From IMG/VR virus record IMGVR_UViG_3300031706_000027, positions 1 through 29,506 of that record: a stretch of 29,506 bases of DNA; one strand, written 5' to 3'. Source of the DNA: a virus. Of this stretch, positions 1-6,981 are shown piece by piece (positions within the stretch are counted from its first letter, which is position 1; each line of letters starts with the position of its first letter). The notes under the pieces were generated by a model. The model saw nothing but the letters and a program-made list of their open reading frames with translations, was not told the DNA's origin and did no database searches. Position numbers and translations under genes: made by a program.

Positions 1-2
1 CT

Positions 3-212
3 CTTGGCGTAGATTACAATGGCGTGGAGGTCGGTGTTTCTGCTCAGGAAGTTGAAGCAGTGTTACCAGAGATTGTTACCAAGTCTGCAATCGGTGATGA
101 CTACAAGACTGTATATTACGAAAAGCTAACCCCTCTTCTTATTGAAGCTGTAAAAGAGCTGACTCAAAAAGTAGAGAAACTAGAATTAAAATTAATTGAG
201 ATGGAGAAATAA
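3..212 (+). CDS. Tail fibre/spike, C-terminal S74 chaperone domain (5' partial)
   Basis: The reading frame is open to the left edge of the window, so the gene begins upstream; the first in-frame GTG (24) is probably internal. The visible 69 residues resemble the end of the intramolecular chaperone of endosialidase (Peptidase_S74): an SAQEVEAVLPEIV segment, then a YYEKLTPLLIEAVKEL helix and a closing coiled coil with heptad Leu/Val. In this family the domain trimerises the fibre and cleaves itself off. The Ser-Lys dyad should lie upstream and is not visible. A tail-associated gene follows two bases later, consistent with the end of a tail module. Confidence 0.75.
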   Translation, partial: LGVDYNGVEVGVSAQEVEAVLPEIVTKSAIGDDYKTVYYEKLTPLLIEAVKELTQKVEKLELKLIEMEK

Positions 213-214
213 GT

Positions 215-628
215 ATGGCTGTACTCTGGAACATTGTAGCCCTAGATGCTGACGTATCGACGGGCGCAATTAATACTGCACACTGGGAAGCTTCTGATTA
301 CGAAGTGGTTGATGGTAAAACGCACAGAGGCCGTAGGTATGGATCTATTGGTCTTGCGGCTAATGTAGACGCTGAAGGGTTTATTGCTTGGGCTGACGTT
401 ACTAAAGAAAACGCTATGGCATGGACGAAGGCTGCTTTAAACGCTTCTCAATCTGATTTTAGTGATGAGGACTCTGAAATTGATGAAGTTAATTCAATTG
501 AAATCTTCATTGCTGATGACATTGCTAAGTCTAAAGCGCCAGTAACCACTAGTGAAAACCCTTGGGTTGTAGCAGAACAAAAGGCCGCTGATGAAGCTGC
601 TAGGATTCTTCTTGAAGGCGGTGATTAA
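215..628 (+). CDS. Tail-associated protein, resembles DUF7936
   Basis: 137 aa. Layout recalls small proteins next to tail fibres of T7-like marine phages (DUF7936): an N-terminal strand ending in an HW motif, a YGSIGL turn, an acidic middle and a C-terminal NPW before a short helix. No enzymatic motif is visible. A good ribosome site (GGAGAAATAAGT) precedes ATG 215. The stop shares one base with the next start (TAATG), so the two are probably translationally coupled. Structural or fibre-assembly role is inferred from position; the family name is from memory. Confidence 0.55.
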   Translation: MAVLWNIVALDADVSTGAINTAHWEASDYEVVDGKTHRGRRYGSIGLAANVDAEGFIAWADVTKENAMAWTKAALNASQSDFSDEDSEIDEVNSIEIFIADDIAKSKAPVTTSENPWVVAEQKAADEAARILLEGGD

Positions 629-1737
629 TGACTCTTGCCGCTTCGGGAACAATGTCTCTTGCTGGCACTGCAACTGACAGGTCTGTTCAGGTAGCTCTTG
701 GCGGTGACGGGTCTACGCAGATTTCTATGAATGACACTGCGGTACGGGCTTTGGCTGAGGAAGCTACTGGCCCTGTCAGTATGAACGATTTTCATGGGAA
801 GTCTGCTGCTGCTGCGGGAATAACTGCTCGCTATATTCGGCTTACTAAGTTTGCAAGGACGGTGACTGCTGGCCCCTTTATTTCACAGTTTGCCTTATAT
901 ACAGATGCAAATTTAACAAACTTAATTATTGGTCAAGATGCTAGTTCTAACCCTACCATACCACAGCTTTCTGCCAATGTTACCCCTCATGCCAATTTTC
1001 TAGCCAGTCGAGCGGGGTCAGCCAATACTGCTACAGGTTGGTATCTTAGTAGACGCGGTGCCTCACAACTTATTAACGATTGGATTCAGTACGACATGGG
1101 TTCACCTATTGTAATAGGCAGCGTGCTCGTAAGAAATGGATTTAGGACTATCTCCAGTAACTACTGGGCGAGTAGTTTTAATGTTGAGCATTCTAATGAT
1201 GGAACTAACTGGACATTAATAGAGGCTGTGACTAACACCTCCGGCCCAACTGTTAACACTGTTAATACTGCGCCAGGCCCACCGCCCGTTATACTTGATG
1301 TTGTAACTGTAACTCAGGGCTCTCATGTTATTTCTTTCACAGCATATTTTGGTTTTGAAGGTTGGCGAAACCCTGACAATGGCTCGGTATCTCCTACAAG
1401 CCTAACAATTAGTGGCACCTCTTATAATCTGCATTCGCTACGCCGTAGGGTGCAGCACAACAACGCAGGTGTATATGATAATGGAACTTCTTCATTTTAC
1501 TTCACTGTGTACGAGGCCGCTGATGGCTCTGTACCTGCTGATGATTGGTTTTCCTCTATGATTTTAGGAACATCTGGCGATGACCTTGTTTTAACTTTCG
1601 CAACAGCTTCTGTTTATACTTATACAGGCCGTAAAGAATGGAGGTGGTTTTATAATGACTTTACATCTGCTGAAATAACTGCGCTCTCTGCTGAATGGAA
1701 TGGCTCAGGTACGTCAACAGTAACATTTATGGAGTAA
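628..1737 (+). CDS. Putative tail protein with discoidin-like (F5/8 type C) domain
   Basis: 369 aa. The N-terminus (about residues 1-60) carries a repeated pattern ISMND/VSMNDFHGKS that I associate with phage tail or virion proteins. Residues about 67-200 look like a galactose-binding-fold discoidin domain: ARYIRL start, WIQYDMG core and a SNDGTNW strand near the end. A proline-rich linker (GPPP, about residue 217) leads to a separate C-terminal beta domain rich in Trp and aromatic residues. The likely role is glycan binding on the host surface as an accessory fibre or tip protein. Sits between the fibre and lysis genes. Confidence 0.6.
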   Translation: MTLAASGTMSLAGTATDRSVQVALGGDGSTQISMNDTAVRALAEEATGPVSMNDFHGKSAAAAGITARYIRLTKFARTVTAGPFISQFALYTDANLTNLIIGQDASSNPTIPQLSANVTPHANFLASRAGSANTATGWYLSRRGASQLINDWIQYDMGSPIVIGSVLVRNGFRTISSNYWASSFNVEHSNDGTNWTLIEAVTNTSGPTVNTVNTAPGPPPVILDVVTVTQGSHVISFTAYFGFEGWRNPDNGSVSPTSLTISGTSYNLHSLRRRVQHNNAGVYDNGTSSFYFTVYEAADGSVPADDWFSSMILGTSGDDLVLTFATASVYTYTGRKEWRWFYNDFTSAEITALSAEWNGSGTSTVTFME

Positions 1738-1742
1738 TTAAA

Positions 1743-1934
1743 ATGGCTATTACATTAATTTACGACATACCTGCTGAAGGTCAACTTAGAATCTCTGGCA
1801 CTTATGAAACAGTAGGTCTTTCTAATTATTTTTCATGCCCTGTTATTTATAATGGTGGAAACCCAGACTTAGCTGCAACAGAAGCTCGCACAAGACTTAC
1901 CATACAGGAATCTTTAGATTCTGAAATTACTTAA
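1743..1934 (+). CDS. Hypothetical 63-aa protein
   Basis: Start chosen at ATG 1743, five bases after the upstream stop and preceded by GGAG at 1731; a longer version from 1695 would overlap the tail gene by 43 bases and has no clear ribosome site. The product begins MAITLIYDI and is a small, mildly acidic, probably beta-rich protein with no motif I recognise. It lies in the tail-fibre/lysis interval and is probably co-transcribed with both neighbours. Confidence 0.6.
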   Translation: MAITLIYDIPAEGQLRISGTYETVGLSNYFSCPVIYNGGNPDLAATEARTRLTIQESLDSEIT

Positions 1935-1954
1935 TTACTTTAAAGGGAATAAAA

Positions 1955-2182
1955 ATGAAATACTTATTACTAGCAATACCATTGGCTCTTATGGGCTGCC
2001 AAACTTTCAATGCTGCCGTAGATGGTGGGCAAAACATTGTAAATAAAACCATTGCTGCTACCGGTTCAGCAGCGGCGGACATTACGCAAGCGGTAGGCGC
2101 AGACGTAACCAGCACCATTACTTATGGGACTGATGGGGTAGCTGACGGCATCCGCAAGGCTACCAACGCCGAGAAAAAGTAA
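1955..2182 (+). CDS. Small lipoprotein upstream of lysozyme
   Basis: 75 aa. Starts with a short lipoprotein signal (MKYLLLAIPLALMGC) with lipobox LMGC and lipidated Cys15. The mature part is Ala/Thr/Val-rich and ends in a basic KNAEKK-like tail. Ribosome site AAGGGA precedes ATG 1955. Being first in the lysis cassette, it could be an outer-membrane lysis factor (o-spanin-like), but no i-spanin partner is visible and the small size also fits entericidin-like or superinfection lipoproteins. Secretion is well supported, function is not. Confidence 0.6.
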   Translation: MKYLLLAIPLALMGCQTFNAAVDGGQNIVNKTIAATGSAAADITQAVGADVTSTITYGTDGVADGIRKATNAEKK

Positions 2183-2202
2183 ACACATAAGGATCAAAAA
2201 AA

Positions 2203-2688
2203 ATGGATAAATTCAAAACCGCAGTTACCATAATTGCAGCAGAGGAGGGTTACGTTGGTAAGGTTTATCATTGTACCCTAGGCTATCCCACGATTGGGGT
2301 AGGCTTAAAGGTAGGGCACCACGGGCAGCCTCTTGGGGATTTCAAGGGGTTTCCGAGTATGCCGAGGGATGTGGCAGAACTATGGTGCAGAATACACGCA
2401 GAAGATGTGGAGGCTAGTTTTAAAAAATATCCTCTTATTCTGGCGGCGGCTGAAAAATGCAATGATGTGCAAAAAGCCGTTTTAATCTCCATGGGGTATC
2501 AGTTGGGCGTTTATGGCTTGAGCAGGTTTAAAAGGATGTTGGGCCATTGTATTAGCCAAGCTTTTGAAAAAGCAGCGGAAGAAATGCTTGATTCACTGCT
2601 GGCAGACCAAGCCCCGAAAAGAACAGAAAGACAAGCAAGGATGCTTACGACTGGGAAGCTTTTGGAGTATTACGGGGGTAGCCTATGA
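2203..2688 (+). CDS. Endolysin, T4-lysozyme-like muramidase (GH24)
   Basis: 161 aa, close to T4 lysozyme (164). Hydrolyses the MurNAc-GlcNAc bond of peptidoglycan. Aligning the active-site loop to T4 gives E15 for catalytic Glu11 and T30 for Thr26 within YPTIGVG. The T4 Asp20 position is Cys24, a replacement found in many natural GH24 enzymes, so activity is expected. The C-terminal helix RTERQARMLTTGKLLEYYG matches the family end. No signal peptide or SAR anchor is visible, so release should depend on the holin. AAGGATC upstream is the ribosome site; overlaps the holin start by four bases (ATGA). Confidence 0.85.
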   Translation: MDKFKTAVTIIAAEEGYVGKVYHCTLGYPTIGVGLKVGHHGQPLGDFKGFPSMPRDVAELWCRIHAEDVEASFKKYPLILAAAEKCNDVQKAVLISMGYQLGVYGLSRFKRMLGHCISQAFEKAAEEMLDSLLADQAPKRTERQARMLTTGKLLEYYGGSL

Positions 2689-3155
2689 AGTTCTTTAAGA
2701 GCCTAATTGGCCCCGTAGCGGATCTACTAAGCGAGGTTGTGCCTGACTCAGACATGCGCATGAAACTGGCAGCAGAAATTGACACGCTGGCATCTAGGCA
2801 GGCCACAGAGTTAGCAAAGGGACAGCTTGAAGTTAACAAGGAAGAAGCAAAAAGCGCTTCGATGTTTGTGGCGGGTTGGCGCCCGTTTATCGGGTGGACT
2901 TGCGGGATGGCGTTTTGTATGAACTTTATCTTGATACCCTTCGGGAATTTTGCCCTGTTGTTATCTGGCTCGGGTGTAGTTTTGCCGGGTATCGACCTAG
3001 CAACAATGATGCCCGTCCTGGGCGGTATGCTGGGGCTTGGTGGATTACGGACATTCGAAAAAGTAAAAGGAGTTTCAAAGAACCAGCCAAGCGCAATTGA
3101 TAAAATGGTAAGTACCGGCATAAACTACGCGACTAGTAGAGTACGCGGTAAGTAG
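2685..3155 (+). CDS. Holin, GTA_holin_3TM-like
   Basis: 156 aa. An amphipathic/charged N-terminal half with the segment EEAKSASMFVAGWRPFIGW, typical of the 3TM holin family (PF11351), leads into hydrophobic stretches at about residues 66-93 and 98-122, then a basic C-terminal tail. Expected to form holes in the inner membrane that let the lysozyme reach the wall. Translationally coupled to the lysozyme through ATGA. It is the last rightward gene of this block; a strong terminator follows at once. Confidence 0.8.
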   Translation: MKFFKSLIGPVADLLSEVVPDSDMRMKLAAEIDTLASRQATELAKGQLEVNKEEAKSASMFVAGWRPFIGWTCGMAFCMNFILIPFGNFALLLSGSGVVLPGIDLATMMPVLGGMLGLGGLRTFEKVKGVSKNQPSAIDKMVSTGINYATSRVRGK

Positions 3156-3160
3156 TAAGC

Positions 3161-3207
3161 AACCCCCTAGGGCGTCCGTAATGGGCATCTTAGGGGGTTT
3201 GTTTCCA
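3161..3207. terminator. Bidirectional intrinsic terminator
   Basis: A perfect 9-bp stem, AACCCCCTA (3161-3169) with TAGGGGGTT (3191-3199), has a 21-base loop and T-rich tracts outside the stem on both strands. It separates the convergent holin (rightward) and lipoprotein (leftward) genes and can serve both. Confidence 0.8.
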
Positions 3208-3209
3208 AA

Positions 3210-3476
3210 TTAGAGTGTTACACAGCTATAACGCGAACACGCCACCACAGGCAAGTAGGCGGCGTTTAAGGCGTTGGCGTAGGCTTGTATCTCCAAGGCA
3301 GACCACGGCGTACCGTCATCGTGGATAAATGTAGGAAGCTCCGCGGCCTTTTTCCAGTAGGCTTTGCTTTCGGCCTTAGTCTGCTGGGTGCCGTCTGGGT
3401 TAAAAGTAGGTATTGGGTCAAAGATAGAGCAGCCCGAAGCCGATAGAAGTACCGAGATTAATAATAAGTTTTTCAT
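3210..3476 (-). CDS. Leftward lipoprotein, 88 aa
   Basis: Signal sequence MKNLLLISVLLSASGC with lipobox SASGC (Cys16). The mature domain is about 70 residues, includes a PDGTQQTKAESKAYWKKA stretch and has two further Cys near the C-terminus (ACSRYSC) that could form a disulfide in the periplasm. Ribosome site AAGGGG lies just upstream. It follows the 80-aa gene in the same direction, across a GC hairpin, so it may depend on read-through from the promoter at 3791-3818. Unknown function; exclusion of other phages or lysis control are options. Confidence 0.65.
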   Translation of the reverse strand: MKNLLLISVLLSASGCSIFDPIPTFNPDGTQQTKAESKAYWKKAAELPTFIHDDGTPWSALEIQAYANALNAAYLPVVACSRYSCVTL

Positions 3477-3493
3477 TTTGTTTCCCCTTAGTT

Positions 3494-3508
3494 GCCCCCG
3501 GAGGGGGC
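3494..3508 (-). terminator. Hairpin with UCCG loop (attenuator or terminator)
   Basis: On the minus strand a GCCCCC arm and a GGGGC arm flank UCC(G), between the 80-aa gene and the lipoprotein gene. No good U-run follows (AACTAAGG), so it may only attenuate or protect the transcript end. It shares the UNCG-type loop of the rightward cassette hairpins. Confidence 0.5.
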
Positions 3509-3515
3509 GGTTAGA

Positions 3516-3758
3516 TTAAATGTTTCTGTAGTGGTGAGTCGTGCGCTCTATTGGCCACTTGTGAACTTTTTCTCCATTTTCGAGATACACGTGGTATCGC
3601 TGACTAGGTTCACAGCTTGTCCCTACGAAACGAGACCCGACTAAGGTGGCTCGTTTTTTGCCCCAGCTAATAACTGTCACTTCCCGTGTAGTTCCACATT
3701 GAGATACGCACAATATTGTGTCGCCTTTCTTAGCTGTAACGTTCGCTGCTGTTGTCAT
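3516..3758 (-). CDS. Hypothetical 80-aa protein, leftward cassette
   Basis: Probable beta-barrel-like small protein: KKGDTILCVSQCG and EVTVISWGKKRATLVG suggest an SH3/KOW-like fold, with three Cys. Preceded by its own sigma70-type promoter (3791-3818) and a leader of the same family as the other cassettes (CATTCAACGAAAC). Not recognised; by analogy with other promoter-per-gene phage genes it may be an early host-modifying factor. Confidence 0.65.
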   Translation of the reverse strand: MTTAANVTAKKGDTILCVSQCGTTREVTVISWGKKRATLVGSRFVGTSCEPSQRYHVYLENGEKVHKWPIERTTHHYRNI

Positions 3759-3790
3759 GGTGTAAATCCCGTTTCGTTGAATGTGCGCCT

Positions 3791-3818
3791 ATTATAAGGC
3801 ACCCGGTAAGCTTGTCAA
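3791..3818 (-). promoter_or_regulatory. Sigma70-type promoter for the 80-aa gene
   Basis: Minus strand: TTGACA (-35), 16-base spacer containing TTACCGGGTGC, then TATAAT (-10). Perfect consensus hexamers. The spacer holds the ACCGGGT element common to almost all promoters of this set. Confidence 0.85.
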
Positions 3819-3822
3819 CACT

Positions 3823-3987
3823 TTATTTAGTTTCTTTAAAAGTATTTAAAAGAATGTTCAGTTCGATAATTGCAAACTCGCAACCTTTGATTCGGTCGTT
3901 ATCGCCACACAATATGTTTGCTTCCAGTGAGTTTTTTAAGTCAGCAATTTGGGCGTTAATGGTTGCTTCGATGTTTGTAATATTCAT
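3823..3987 (-). CDS. Hypothetical 54-aa protein, leftward cassette
   Basis: A short leftward ORF, MNITNIEATINAQIADLKNS to LLNTFKETK, predicted mostly helical. Its promoter is at 4021-4049, with leader CATTCAACGAAACAGAGATA. The last codons (KETK) and following bases match the end of the next leftward gene, so sequence shared between cassettes extends into the coding end. Unknown function. Confidence 0.6.
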   Translation of the reverse strand: MNITNIEATINAQIADLKNSLEANILCGDNDRIKGCEFAIIELNILLNTFKETK

Positions 3988-4020
3988 TTTATTTATCTCT
4001 GTTTCGTTGAATGTGGGTGG

Positions 4021-4049
4021 ATTATGGGGGCACTTAGCTCCCCTGTCAA
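4021..4049 (-). promoter_or_regulatory. Sigma70-type promoter lacking the common spacer element
   Basis: Minus strand: TTGACA, 17-base spacer GGGAGCTAAGTGCCCCC, CATAAT. Its flanks match the other promoters, but the ACCGGGT element is replaced by AGCTAAGT. It would escape any regulator that binds the common element. Confidence 0.75.
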
Positions 4050-4053
4050 CACT

Positions 4054-4203
4054 TTATTTAGTTTCTTTAAGCAGCGCTTCAAAATGCTTTAAATCGTTTT
4101 CGAACATAGCGCCAAACCTTACGTGCTCTTCGGGGGTCATCATAGCCAAAGTGTCTTTTAAAGATTGAACTTTTTCTTCGTAAGTAGGGATGAAGTTAGC
4201 CAT
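4054..4203 (-). CDS. Hypothetical 49-aa protein, leftward cassette
   Basis: Short ORF beginning MANFIPTYEEKVQSLKDTLA and ending EALLKETK; acidic and mostly helical. Promoter at 4236-4263 and leader CATTCAACGAAACAGAGATA. Its end is similar to the 54-aa neighbour, suggesting cassette duplication followed by divergence, or exchange through shared flanks. Unknown function. Confidence 0.6.
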   Translation of the reverse strand: MANFIPTYEEKVQSLKDTLAMMTPEEHVRFGAMFENDLKHFEALLKETK

Positions 4204-4235
4204 TTTAGTATCTCTGTTTCGTTGAATGTGCGCCT

Positions 4236-4263
4236 ATTATAACGCACCCGGTAAGCTTGTCAA
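4236..4263 (-). promoter_or_regulatory. Sigma70-type promoter for the 49-aa gene
   Basis: Minus strand: TTGACA, 16-base spacer with TTACCGGGTGC, TATAAT. Nearly identical to the promoter at 3791-3818 and to the rightward one at 19959-19986. Confidence 0.85.
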
Positions 4264-4365
4264 CACTTTTTACAACCAAAAATGTATGATATGTTGCACT
4301 TTTCCGCACCAATGGCAAATTACTAGCACCTACTCTATATACAAGCGCAAAAAAGTGCCCTTAAA

Positions 4366-4391
4366 AGTTAAAACTACCCATTATGATCAAC
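4366..4391 (+). promoter_or_regulatory. Phage RNA polymerase promoter (variant) for the replication operon
   Basis: Contains AGTTAAAACTACCCATTAT, the block shared with the two promoters in the 19.3-19.5 kb region. By T7 alignment, -17 is T4369 and +1 falls at about 4385-4386. It differs from the other two at -1/+1 (GA instead of AG), so it may be weaker. It lies 30 bases before the first small gene of the replication operon. The 100 bases upstream hold only an 8-bp inverted repeat (GCACTTTT 4296 / AAAAGTGC 4351). Confidence 0.65.
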
Positions 4392-4415
4392 AACCAAAAA
4401 CACAGAGGCCAAAAA

Positions 4416-4550
4416 ATGACACCCACAGAATTTCGAGTACTATTACTAGACTACAACCCCGACAGCCGCACCCAAAAAGCCCGCGTTGAAGGCATACTGC
4501 GCCGACAACCAACTTTGATGGCTGTTTATTTGGCTGTTATCCATGCGTGA
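4416..4550 (+). CDS. Hypothetical 44-aa protein, first gene of the replication operon
   Basis: Starts MTPTEFRVLLLDYNPDSRTQ; ribosome site AGAGG lies about nine bases upstream. It overlaps the primase-helicase start by eight bases (ATGCGTGA), which has no good ribosome site of its own, so reading this ORF probably feeds helicase translation. Its own function is unknown; it may be mainly a coupling leader. Confidence 0.5.
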   Translation: MTPTEFRVLLLDYNPDSRTQKARVEGILRRQPTLMAVYLAVIHA

Positions 4551-6195
4551 AGCTGGCCTCTTTGTGGGGCATACGTCATGCGAAGCGTGTGGGTCCTCAG
4601 ATGCAAACGCTGTATATGATAACGAAGACATCCAGACCACCTATTGTTTCGCTTGCCAAGCTACCGGCACACAAGAAGAGGAGATAACTATCCAAGGTTT
4701 CGAAAAAGTAAGTACCGAGGTCCCCGAAGTCCCCACCCTAGCCCGTGGTTTCCGTGATCGAAAGATTACCAGAGCCGCCGCCGAGTTCTTCAATGTAACC
4801 GTGGCAATGAGCGGCGACGATATCACCCACCACTACTACCCCTACACTAAATTAGGCGAGGTTACAGGGTACAAGATTCGGCAAGTAGACGGTAAGATGT
4901 TTAGAGCCATAGGCGACAAGAAGAACACCGAGCTATTTGGCCAGTCAAAGTTTAGCCGAGGTGGTCAGAAGCTGATAATAGTCGAAGGGGAGCTTGACGC
5001 CCTCGCTGTGGCACAGTCGATGCTTGACGAGTACAAGAAGGTCTTTCCCGTTGTATCGGTCCCTGACGGTGCCCAGAGTGCCGCCAAATCTATCTTGGCC
5101 AACCGCGAGTGGGTCAGATCGTTTAATGAAGTTATTGTTATGTTCGACCAAGATACTCCCGGCCAAGATGGCGCCAATGAAGCAGCCAAGGTTATCGGAG
5201 CGGATAAAGCCAAGATTGCAAAGCTAACCACAAAAGACGCCTCTGATGAATACGTAGCCCTCGGGGCCAAGGGTATATCAAGCGCTGTTTGGAATGCGGC
5301 AAAATGGCAACCCGCGGGCATAATTAACGCAAAAGACACCTGGGAGATATATCAAAGTGAAAAAGACGCAGAGTACCAGTCGTTTCCGCCGTTTCTTGAG
5401 GCACTTAACGAAAAGATCCATGGAACACGCTCGGGCAGCATTACGATGCTTACTAGTGGCACTGGATGCGGTAAAACTACATTCGTTAAAGAGAATATCT
5501 ACCACATCTTGCGCACTACTCAGGATCAGATTGGACTTGTTAGCTTGGAGGAGAGCACAAGCGAAACTGTTAGGGGGTTCCTCAGTCTCGATTTATCTAA
5601 GAGGGTCGGACTTCCGGGTGTGGATGTATCTATTGAAGAAGAAAAAGCTGCGTTTGATCGCACTTTGGGCACTGGTAGAGTTCTTATGCTTGATCATCAA
5701 GGGAGTTGTGAAGATACTTCTTTGGTCGATAAACTGGAATTTCTTGCTTTATCTGGGTGTCGGCATCTTGTTCTTGATCATATTACCATTGCTGTATCTG
5801 AGTCGCGTGATGGTAATACTAATCAAGCCATAGATAGTTTAATGTCGCAATTACTCAAGATCACCAAGAAACACGATGTACACATTACCTGTATCAGTCA
5901 CCTGCGAAAGGTGGGAGGTGGTAATACGTCATTCGAGGATGGCGGTGATATTAGTATGGACGATTTAAGGGGTTCAGGTTCGCTAAAACAGATTTCTGCG
6001 CAAGTCATCGCACTATCGAGAAACCTATCAGCCGAATCAGAACGTGAAAGACACACAGTAAAAGTAAAGGTTCTAAAAGACCGCTGGACAGGCGCAACTG
6101 GGTGGGCGGGGTGTTATCAATTCGACCACGCCACCGGACGCCTCAAGCGGGCGGAAGGGGCTTTTGATTCTAACGGATTTACAACGGAGGAATAA
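4543..6195 (+). CDS. DNA primase-helicase, T7 gp4-like
   Basis: 550 aa (T7 gp4 is 566). Unwinds the fork and makes lagging-strand primers. Zinc ribbon with Cys13, 16, 35 and 38; TOPRIM fold with IIVEGELDAL (about 145-153) and the acidic VMFDQDTPG (about 199-207). RecA-like helicase domain: Walker A GTGCGKTT (306-313), LVLDHITI (409-416, as in T7), the ISHLRKVGGG motif (about 451-460), and KDRWTGATG near the end, which corresponds to the T7 arginine-finger region. All key parts are intact. ATG 4543 overlaps the preceding small gene. Confidence 0.93.
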   Translation: MREAGLFVGHTSCEACGSSDANAVYDNEDIQTTYCFACQATGTQEEEITIQGFEKVSTEVPEVPTLARGFRDRKITRAAAEFFNVTVAMSGDDITHHYYPYTKLGEVTGYKIRQVDGKMFRAIGDKKNTELFGQSKFSRGGQKLIIVEGELDALAVAQSMLDEYKKVFPVVSVPDGAQSAAKSILANREWVRSFNEVIVMFDQDTPGQDGANEAAKVIGADKAKIAKLTTKDASDEYVALGAKGISSAVWNAAKWQPAGIINAKDTWEIYQSEKDAEYQSFPPFLEALNEKIHGTRSGSITMLTSGTGCGKTTFVKENIYHILRTTQDQIGLVSLEESTSETVRGFLSLDLSKRVGLPGVDVSIEEEKAAFDRTLGTGRVLMLDHQGSCEDTSLVDKLEFLALSGCRHLVLDHITIAVSESRDGNTNQAIDSLMSQLLKITKKHDVHITCISHLRKVGGGNTSFEDGGDISMDDLRGSGSLKQISAQVIALSRNLSAESERERHTVKVKVLKDRWTGATGWAGCYQFDHATGRLKRAEGAFDSNGFTTEE

Positions 6196-6197
6196 AA

Positions 6198-6350
6198 ATG
6201 AAAGCACTATTGTACGTGTTGCTTTTTCCGACTATGGTTATAGTGGGGCTTTTGGCGACTTGTTGGTCTGCAATCTGTCTGCCGGTCCAAGCGTCAAAGG
6301 CTACAATAAAAATGATAGATAAAATCACAAGCGAGGTTGATACACTATGA
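6198..6350 (+). CDS. Small membrane protein, 50 aa
   Basis: Strong ribosome site GGAGGAATAAAA before ATG 6198. Residues about 3-32 are hydrophobic (ALLYVLLFPTMVIVGLLATC), followed by a charged helix. The stop overlaps the next start (ATGA). Probably one inner-membrane segment with a short cytoplasmic tail. Function unknown. Confidence 0.6.
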   Translation: MKALLYVLLFPTMVIVGLLATCWSAICLPVQASKATIKMIDKITSEVDTL

Positions 6351-6649
6351 GCAATATTCAAGACTTTATAGGCGCTATTGAAGAGGATGAAAGGACCGCA
6401 GCATTTGGGCGGATGTTAAACGCGGGCGCCATGGTTAACCTTGACGAGGCTATCATTGCCACGCTAGAAGCCCTTTCAGACGGTGGCGAGTATACAGGCA
6501 CCGATTATATGATTGACCCCTATGCGGTCTTAGATGGCGTCAATACCCTATTCCGGGGGCTTGATATGAACCCGCTAGAAAGTGAAGCTTATAAGATATT
6601 GCAAGACTGTTGCGACTGTATGGAAATAGAGGACGAGGGCAAACCATGA
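6347..6649 (+). CDS. Hypothetical acidic 100-aa protein
   Basis: Acidic helical protein (MSNIQDFIGAIEEDERTAAF start) with a Cys-rich end, DCCDCMEIEDEGKP. Coupled by ATGA overlaps to both neighbours, so its translation is tied to the replication operon. No family recognised. Confidence 0.65.
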   Translation: MSNIQDFIGAIEEDERTAAFGRMLNAGAMVNLDEAIIATLEALSDGGEYTGTDYMIDPYAVLDGVNTLFRGLDMNPLESEAYKILQDCCDCMEIEDEGKP

Positions 6650-6978
6650 GCGTATTAGATGAAGCTACGCCCGCAGAGTGGGACGCGGCAACCAAAAAGA
6701 CCCTAGAAAATATTTACGGGGTAAACGAAGAGAAAGTTAAATACTGCCGAGACTTTGGGGAAACCCGAAAGACTCAGGTAGGCGGTACGCATTACATTAA
6801 AGAAGGCGGTATTCAGCCAATAGAATTTATCACATCAAACGAAATCCCTTTTAGAGAGGCCAACGTCATTAAATACGTGTTCCGACACACCAACAAAAAC
6901 GGCGTAGAAGACTTGCTAAAAGCTAGAGATTATATTGATATGATAATAAACGATTATAAAACTAAACAGGAGAAATAA
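6646..6978 (+). CDS. DUF3310 protein
   Basis: 110 aa. The C-terminal half matches DUF3310 (PF11753): GGTHY, then a QPIEFI segment, EANVIKYVFRHTNKNG and a DLLKARDYIDMII helix. These phage proteins are often labelled nucleotide-kinase-like, but a biochemical role is not established. Start taken at ATG 6646, overlapping the previous stop by four bases; a longer frame from 6610 lies inside the previous gene. Placed between helicase and SSB, consistent with a role in DNA metabolism. Confidence 0.8.
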   Translation: MSVLDEATPAEWDAATKKTLENIYGVNEEKVKYCRDFGETRKTQVGGTHYIKEGGIQPIEFITSNEIPFREANVIKYVFRHTNKNGVEDLLKARDYIDMIINDYKTKQEK

Positions 6979-6981
6979 AGA

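Noticed and set aside
1695-1742. Extended start of the 63-aa gene inside the discoidin-like gene
   Set aside because: The extension overlaps a coding gene in another frame and has no ribosome site, while ATG 1743 has one.
2645-3121. Long minus-strand open frame opposite the holin
   Set aside because: Overlaps well-supported lysozyme and holin genes entirely, lacks a ribosome site and shows no family pattern; similar antisense frames opposite RNR, primase, terminase, portal and capsid were dropped for the same reason.
3752-4489. Plus-strand open frames across the leftward cassettes
   Set aside because: They run across promoters and over small leftward genes that have their own promoters and leaders.
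5357-5833. 158-residue open frame inside the primase-helicase gene
   Set aside because: It is an alternate frame of the helicase domain, with composition typical of a shadow and no start signal.
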